Shown: piece by piece, positions 58,735 through 64,000 of the stretch | Position numbering within the stretch: position 1 is the stretch's first letter | How the letters are laid out: every line of letters begins with the position of its first letter | From: Silene latifolia | Taxonomy: Eukaryota > Streptophyta > Magnoliopsida > Caryophyllales > Caryophyllaceae | Reading direction: 5' to 3' | Assembly (NCBI RefSeq): GCF_048544455.1 | Contig: NC_133526.1 | Location: forward strand, 1,752,001 to 1,816,000 | Length of the DNA stretch: 64,000 nucleotides | Made by a program: the position numbers and the translations under genes | Notes under the pieces: model-generated | What the model was told of the DNA's origin: nothing | Database searches by the model: none | The model's input: only the letters and a program-made list of their open reading frames with translations

Positions 58735-60294
58735 AGAAAAAAAATGATGTATAGAAAACCATTGGTAAAGTATCTCAAAGATTTCATTTCTTGGGCCATT
58801 GGTGACGGTTCCTCCATACTTCTTTGGAGCGATAATTGGCACCCACTTGGCCCTCTACGTTCTCTTGTTCATGGTCCGCTGAATGAGGGTGAGGAGAATG
58901 CTCGCCTTTCCCTCATCATTTCTAACCAAACATGGATTTGACCTTTCTTTCCTTCTCCCTACCTTGCCTAATCAGTGACGCCATCTACTCCATCCCTCTC
59001 TCTAGTAGTCCTAGATCTGATATCAAGTTCTGTAACACCCTGGCCCAAACCGGGTCGGGAGCGGTTACTTATGATAGCTCACCAGGCTATGTACATGGCC
59101 CACAGATCAACACGGGTCCTTTACAGCGCATTTTGTCCACACTTATGTGCATCCCGGAAAGCTTCCCAGAAGGTCACCCATCCTAAGACTACTCCTAGTC
59201 AAGCACGCTTAACTTTGGAGTTCTTTCGCATGGATGACCATAAAAGAAAGTGCACTTTGTTGATATGAGTAGTACTTCCAATCCCTTTAAGCACTAGTCA
59301 TTTAAGCCTATCACTGGACCTCTTCAATTACCGTGGAGTGTTACAAGTTCTCTGCTTTCACCACTAATAATTCTTTCTCTCTTGCTCGTGCTTATGATAC
59401 TATTAGTCAATGGCGTGATAATGCTCTCCCTATTAATCTTGTGGCAGACTTGAGGTGCATTTGGAGAATCCATACCCTACCCAAAGTTCGAATCATGGTC
59501 TGGTTTGCCTGGTGGGATAGGCTACCCACTTCAACAACTCTTTTCCATAGAAATATTATCCCTTCTCCTACTTGCCAAATATGTAATTCTTTTCTTGAGG
59601 ACACTCTTCATGTTTTGCGTGATTGTGTTCTTTCACGTAATGTGTGGAACAAATTTAATCTCCCTCCAAATTTCTTCAACCTCTCCCTAAAGGACTGGTT
59701 ACATAGTAATTTAACCCAAAAAAATCTTATTCATGGTCTCCCTTGGTCTACTGTATTCTCCTTCTTCATTTGGAATATTTGGGTGATACGGAATAAATGG
59801 GTTTTTAAGGACAAGCCTCCCCCCCCCCCCTCTCCTAATCTTTGGCTTCATCACATTAGGTTCCTGGCTTGGGAATGGTTCTCCCAACAACCTCAATTTT
59901 TTTTCAGCCCCTTCACCCATCGCTTCTACTACCCCTGCCATTTCTATCTGGACCCCTCCCCTGTTAGGTAAGCTTAAGATTAATTGTGATGCCTCCTTTC
60001 ACGTTTCTTTGGGTTTGGCGGGTCTGGCTTGTATTTGTCGTGATCATTTAGGTTCCTGGATTGTTGGATATGGAATAAACGGTTGCAAGTCTTACAAGGT
60101 TGGGAACTCACTTTCGAGAGAAGGGAGTGCAATGCAAGTGCGGATCTAATTGCTAGATGGGTTGCTTCTAATAGCCATAGATCGGTTTCGGGTTTGTTTT
60201 GGTGGAATGACCCCCCACCTTTTGCTATTAATACTTTGTGCAAGGACAGTGTGTATGGAGGTTCACCTCCCATCCCCCCTCCTTTTCCCCCTTA
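58735..60294 (+). pseudogene. LINE ORF2 C-terminal remnant (zf-RVT and RNase H)
   Basis: The first part reads WAIGDGSSILLWSDNW, the region just after the reverse transcriptase in plant L1 LINEs. After an inserted LTR (59031-59345) comes a zf-RVT domain (FSLARAYDTISQWRD, IHTLPKVRIMVWFAWWDRLP, C-x2-C at CQIC, HVLRDC). Then, in another frame, the start of an RNase H (GKLKINCDASFHVSLG) and its end (RRECNASADLIARWVAS), with the middle of the domain lost. One frameshift lies between the zf-RVT and RNase H parts, probably in the C- or T-runs at 59819 or 59898. An old 5'-truncated copy. Confidence 0.82.
59031..59345 (-). mobile_element. Solo LTR of a Cassandra-type TRIM, with 5S rRNA-like core
   Basis: 315 bp, TGTAACACCC to GGAGTGTTACA, exact target duplication AGTTC (59026-59030, 59346-59350). 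On the minus strand 59235-59155 resembles 5S rRNA, including AAGTTAAGCGTGCTTG (box A region) and GGATGGGTGACC (box C). LTRs with 5S-like sequence are the hallmark of Cassandra elements. It interrupts the LINE remnant and is therefore younger. Confidence 0.88.
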
Positions 60295-60448
60295 AACTTT
60301 GTATGTGACCTAAGTTGGTTGGTTCAAGTGATAAGTAATCTGTTATTTTAAATACCGAGTATTATTAAAGGTTTGACTGATTTTTTATTTCAACTAATGA
60401 AATTTGAGAGGTATTTGTATATTATAGCACTCAAAATAAAATTTCATA
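60295..60448. other. Short spacer
   Basis: AT-rich DNA between the LINE remnant and a Helitron; nothing recognised. Confidence 0.4.
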
Positions 60449-60579
60449 TCTACTAAAAGAATAGATAAACTCAAAAAATTTCCCTCCAAAAAACATCTTT
60501 CTAAATAAGAAAGTTATTGATAATTTAAGTATATTCACTAAATAAAAAAATTAATAATGATAATAATAATAATAATATC

Positions 60580-61077
60580 GATCTGGTATTACTGTGGGAA
60601 AGGAGGTTGATATCGGTTTGGTTGATGGGCATGGGGGCTCTCTTCGTCCTGCGGATTTGTTGCTTTATTCTTGGGACAGAGGGCGTGATGTGTGCGTTGA
60701 CTTGACGGGGTCTTCTCCTTTGACTCAGACTGGGATGACGGATTTTGTGCCTGGCCGGGTTGTCGCTGATGCTGCTCAGCGTAAGTGTGCTAAGTACGGG
60801 GATTTGTGCGCGGCAGCGGGTTATGGTTTTCTTCCTTTCTCTTTCTCTTCACTTGGGGAGCTGGGTTCGGATGATGTTGTCTTGCTCAAGCGGATCCAGA
60901 AGTGCTCGGTATCTCAGGATGCGGGGGCCAGGGTAGCCGCTTACATTTTTACTAGACTTAGCTTTGTTGTTGCTAAGGGTGTGGGAGCCGATATTGTCTC
61001 TCGGCTCCCCACCAATTTCATGTAAACTTTTATTTGCCTTTTAATGAAATCTGCGTGCATCCTTCTATATAAAAAAA

Positions 61078-61154
<77 letters not shown>
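60580..61154 (+). pseudogene. RTE-type LINE 3' fragment with (AAT)n tail
   Basis: A 143-codon open frame (60594-61025) matches, as I recall it, the conserved C-terminal part of plant RTE-type LINE polyproteins: LRPADLLLYSWDRGRDVCVD, LTGSSPLTQTG, GYGFLPFSFSSLGEL, LKRIQKCSVSQD, and VGADIVSRLPTNFM at the end. A ~50-bp 3' UTR and about 25 AAT units follow. Endonuclease and reverse transcriptase are absent. GC content is clearly above the AT-rich Helitron around it, fitting a foreign insert. A host gene is unlikely, given the tail and the related tail at 682-776. Confidence 0.75.
61078..61154. repeat. (AAT)n microsatellite
   Basis: About 25 units forming the tail of the RTE fragment. Confidence 0.9.
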
Positions 61155-61156
<2 letters not shown>

Positions 61157-61682
61157 TATTTTATTATATTATTATATTTTCATTAAAATTAATTCATTCA
61201 TCAAATTATATAAATTTCACTAAACTCTTAAAATATAAATAATATAAAACTATAAACTGCTAAATCATCTATTAATTAATGATACTATTTGAGAATAATT
61301 TGACTCATACTATGTATAAACAAAATTATAAATTGTTTTTAATTACTTTTATGAAAAAAAAGTTGAGAGAATTTATAAATTGGAATTATTAGATCCATGG
61401 AATAAAAAATATTTTAAAAAAAAATACAACTGAGCACATTTCTCTTGGATTAATTTTCAATTTTATTTTATTTTTCTCAAAACAAAACACAATAACGAGA
61501 AAGATGAATAATTAGTGAAATACCAATATTGCTTAAATACCTTATTAAAAATATTAAATCATATATACCGTGCATTTATTGCACGGATTCTAAACTAGTT
61601 TAATATATCAATTCGAGATACTCCTATTATAAATAAAACATTTATGTGAAAAATTACATGTTGGTCTCATATATTGAAGAAA

Positions 61683-61720
61683 CTAGGTTTGGTGCCCGGC
61701 TACGCCCGGGCTACCTTTAT
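61683..61720 (-). mobile_element. Probable Helitron 3' terminus
   Basis: On the minus strand, hairpin GCCCGGGCGTAGCCGGGC, then ACCAAAC and CTAG before host T. The other end was not found, so the element's extent is unknown. Confidence 0.5.
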
Positions 61721-61865
61721 TTAACATTTAAATTTTATTTTATATGAAATATGATTTCTCTAAATTTCCATATTTCCAATGGAGCCAAAGACTCGTTATT
61801 CTTTGGTTATGGATTATAATGGAATAAATCAAAATGGCTCACTAAAGTGGCCGCGCTTCTTTCTT

Positions 61866-62040
61866 TTGTAAAGTGGCGGTCCTTCGATGCAGTTCTCGAC
61901 GCAATTTTCATCTTGGGCCATTCGGAAACAGCGTCTTTGTGTTGCTAACACAAGGGTAAGGCTGCGTACATCCGACCCCCCCTTACCCTGCTATTTGCGG
62001 GAGCCATTGAGGCACTGGGGTAATGTTGTTGTTGTTGTAT
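61866..62040 (+). mobile_element. tRNA-derived-type SINE, Au/TS-like 3' end
   Basis: The 3' part GGTAAGGCTGCGTACATCC, CCTTACCCTGC, GCGGGAGCC, GAGGCACTGGGGTAATG and tail (TTG)n are those of Au/TS-type plant SINEs. The 5' end is uncertain; the tRNA-like A/B boxes are not clear. No target duplication identified. Confidence 0.7.
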
Positions 62041-62109
62041 ACATTTACAATTTATATATTGAAATTATGATGAGAGGTAAAATTAATCAACAAATTATGA
62101 GACACGTTC

Positions 62110-62490
62110 ACCTCTCCCGCTGTTAATATTATTACTTTCACAACATCCCCTGTTGATACTATTACGTTCACTACTTCTTCGGTTACTGTTGTTTGTTTTA
62201 CTATTCCTGCTATTTTTAGGATTAACCCGTTAGTTTTAGTTTTGTCAAGCTCGTATATTTAAATAAATTAATATTTTCTTAAAATAGAATTGCTAGTTAA
62301 TTTTTCATACTCTTTCCGTTGTTCCTCACTTATTACTTTCGATATGTGTTGTGACTACTATTACTTTCACTTCTCCCGCCGTCATTATTTTTTCTTTCAC
62401 TACTCCCGCATTTATTATTGTTAATTTTAGTATTCCCGCTGCTGCTAGTATGACTTTCACTACTCTCATTGCTATATATTATTGTTGCTT
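62110..62490. repeat. Degenerate minisatellite-like DNA
   Basis: Imperfect units built on ACTTTCACTACTCCCGC plus T-rich spacer, period roughly 30-40 bp, about ten times. Non-coding. Confidence 0.6.
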
Positions 62491-62714
62491 TTACTACTCA
62501 TATGGAAGGTTACTATCATAATAGTTGATTATTATATATTTAAATAAATCTGAAATATTAGTTTAGAATATTATTTAAGAGCAAACATTATTATTTACTA
62601 ATTTACTACTCATATGGAAGGTTACTATCATAATAGTTGATTATTATATATTTAAATAAATCTGAAATATTAGATTAGAATATTATTTAAGAGCAAACAT
62701 TATTATTTACTAAT
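62491..62714. repeat. Perfect-looking 112-bp tandem duplication
   Basis: Two head-to-tail copies starting TTACTACTCATATGGAAGG, differing at about one base, so recent. No coding content. Confidence 0.85.
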
Positions 62715-62813
62715 TAAATTACAAATTTAATGAATTATGGAATGTTATATTTTTTGGAAATCTGAATTGATTTACTTACCTTTTAATAGTTTCCAAAATA
62801 TAACATATACTTA

Positions 62814-64000
62814 TGATGGGGCATATTCTGCACCCGCTGACCAAGTCAACACATTGAGCAAGGTCAAAGATATCCACAGCAAGTCAACGGCTTAGACAAA
62901 TTTAATCCTGACGAGGCCTGGCGGCTGTCGGATGGGTCCCGGCCGGGCAACCACCACCAGGGCACACATCCGCGAACTCATATCCAAGACCCCTCGGCGG
63001 TGAGTCAACAGGGCCCGCCGGCCTGCCATAGGTCCCTCGGCCGAGGGGTAGATCAGTCTTTCCACCTGCTAGCCACTTGGCCACTTGGCCACTACGTGAC
63101 AAAAGGTGAAAGTCTATAAATACTCCTCAACTATCATTGAGGAAAGGATCCACAATTGAACCTAAGAATCACTATTCATCTGGTAATATCTTCCTTATCT
63201 CTCTACAATTCGTATTTTGCCAAGTAACAACCACTTACCTCTCTAAGTTACTGACTTGAGCGTCGGAGTGAGTTCGCTCGGTCCAAAGCCGAGCCCTCAG
63301 TTTGTTCATCGTTTCAGGAGACCGCAAGGAGGATTCAACTAAAGACGTCATTCTACAAGCACGGGTGGTAACATATAACTGCTCTGGAATTACACCCGGA
63401 ACAATTGGCGCCGTCTGTGGGAAAAGATACTAGAAGCTAGTCACATTCATTCCCAAACAAAAAAAAAACAAAACAAAAACTCACCCAAAAAGCTAAGAAG
63501 ATGTCGAAACAACCAGAGAAGGTGTTGGTGGAAAACAAATTCTACCAAGACGACACATTCCACAACTCAGAAATCGGGCAGTCCCACCGCCGCCGATCAC
63601 CGATACGACGATCGGGACGCCCAAGGAACAAGATATGCCGCTGCCCGCCGACCAAGTCACCGTCCCGGGACATGTGGTTGATGCAAAGAAAGTCGGGCTA
63701 CTCCCGGACATAATTGCTAGTACGCCGGCTCACACTGTCACACCGACAAGAGCGGCGGAACCCGTCCAGGAGACCAGGGCCCAAAATGTGACTCCAAGAG
63801 ACTTGAATGGAGCACTGGAAGAAGCCGGCCCTGTCAAGACGCCGGGGGAGCCCAGAGCGCTAGTGGTAGACCTTAGTCCTTCCCGCACTCACGGGAGGAT
63901 GGCGTCGCGCCAGCGCCGACGAGGCACCCCCGCAGGAGTGAAGAAGTCCGACTCACCAGAGTCGGAGAAGAAGCCCGACTCACCAGAGTCGGAGAAGAAG
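62814..64000 (+). mobile_element. Tat-type Ty3/Gypsy element, left LTR and start of interior
   Basis: LTR 62814-63403 (590 bp), TGATGGGGCATATTC to ACCCGGAACA, with a TATAAATA promoter motif near 63115. It is followed by the primer-binding site TGGCGCCGTCTGTGGG typical of the Tat group. The interior from about 63500 is GC-rich and should be the start of the gag region; a 27-bp repeat (CCCGACTCACCAGAGTCGG...) begins at 63940. It continues beyond the window, so wholeness and age cannot be judged. Confidence 0.85.

Larger units (their letters stand above)
60449..61598 (+). mobile_element. Helitron with an RTE LINE fragment inside
   Basis: Starts TCTACTAAAAGAATAG after host A and ends with hairpin CCGTGCATTTATTGCACGG, ATTCTAAA and CTAG before host T. 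The outer parts (60449-60555 and 61155-61598) match the Helitron at 8606-9175. The middle ~600 bp is absent from that copy and is an RTE LINE tail. Confidence 0.78.

Noticed and set aside
59155-59235. 5S rRNA gene
   Set aside because: Only part of 5S is recognisable and it lies inside an LTR with its own target duplication; it is a Cassandra LTR core.
60594-61025. Host gene of unknown function
   Set aside because: Match to the C-terminal part of RTE-type LINEs, AAT tail, and a related tail elsewhere in the window make a LINE fragment far more likely.

Overview
This is nuclear DNA of a flowering plant. The signs are intron-rich genes with GT/AG borders, a plant-type SEC16, a plant matrix metalloproteinase, plant eight-cysteine secreted proteins, and a dense mix of plant transposons (Copia, Tat-type Ty3/Gypsy, TRIM, Cassandra, L1- and RTE-type LINEs, Helitrons, hAT, Tourist, Stowaway). 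It is a eudicot by general look. I cannot name the species; a Caryophyllales origin is only a guess. I saw no tRNA gene, complete rRNA gene, CRISPR array or bacterial-type gene.

Layout. 0-1.3 kb: an old Copia piece, an RTE LINE tail and a MITE. 3.1-12.8 kb (minus): a 13-exon SEC16 gene of about 1,400 codons, whose second intron carries a Helitron and two adjoining Tourist-like elements. 13.4-17 kb: two nested hAT foldback elements, small MITEs and a LINE RNase H remnant. 17.4-52.4 kb: a family of six nearly identical small secreted hydrophobic eight-cysteine proteins, three on the minus strand (17.9, 21.6, 35.2 kb) followed by three on the plus strand (38.2, 42.4, 49.9 kb), within large inverted and tandem duplications. 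Into that array jumped a 9.2-kb non-coding LTR element with 2.6-kb LTRs (23.9-33.1 kb), a hAT element (33.4 kb), a young Copia element (43.9-48.0 kb), a Stowaway (49.1 kb) and an L1-type LINE with an intact ORF1 but almost no ORF2 (50.3-52.1 kb). 54.0-55.0 kb (minus): a single-exon matrix metalloproteinase. 55.5-64 kb: Helitrons, a complete 889-bp TRIM, a LINE ORF2 remnant holding a solo Cassandra LTR with a 5S rRNA-like core, an RTE LINE tail inside a Helitron, a SINE, minisatellite-like DNA, and the left end of a Tat-type Ty3/Gypsy element that runs off the window.

Host functions are few: SEC16 organises COPII budding at ER exit sites; the six small proteins are predicted to enter that secretory route and end up in or on the cell wall; the metalloproteinase is a predicted cell-surface enzyme. 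They need not be functionally linked. The most informative signals are the mosaic structure of the six-gene array, the ORF1-only LINE, and several insertions with exact target duplications that let their order be read.
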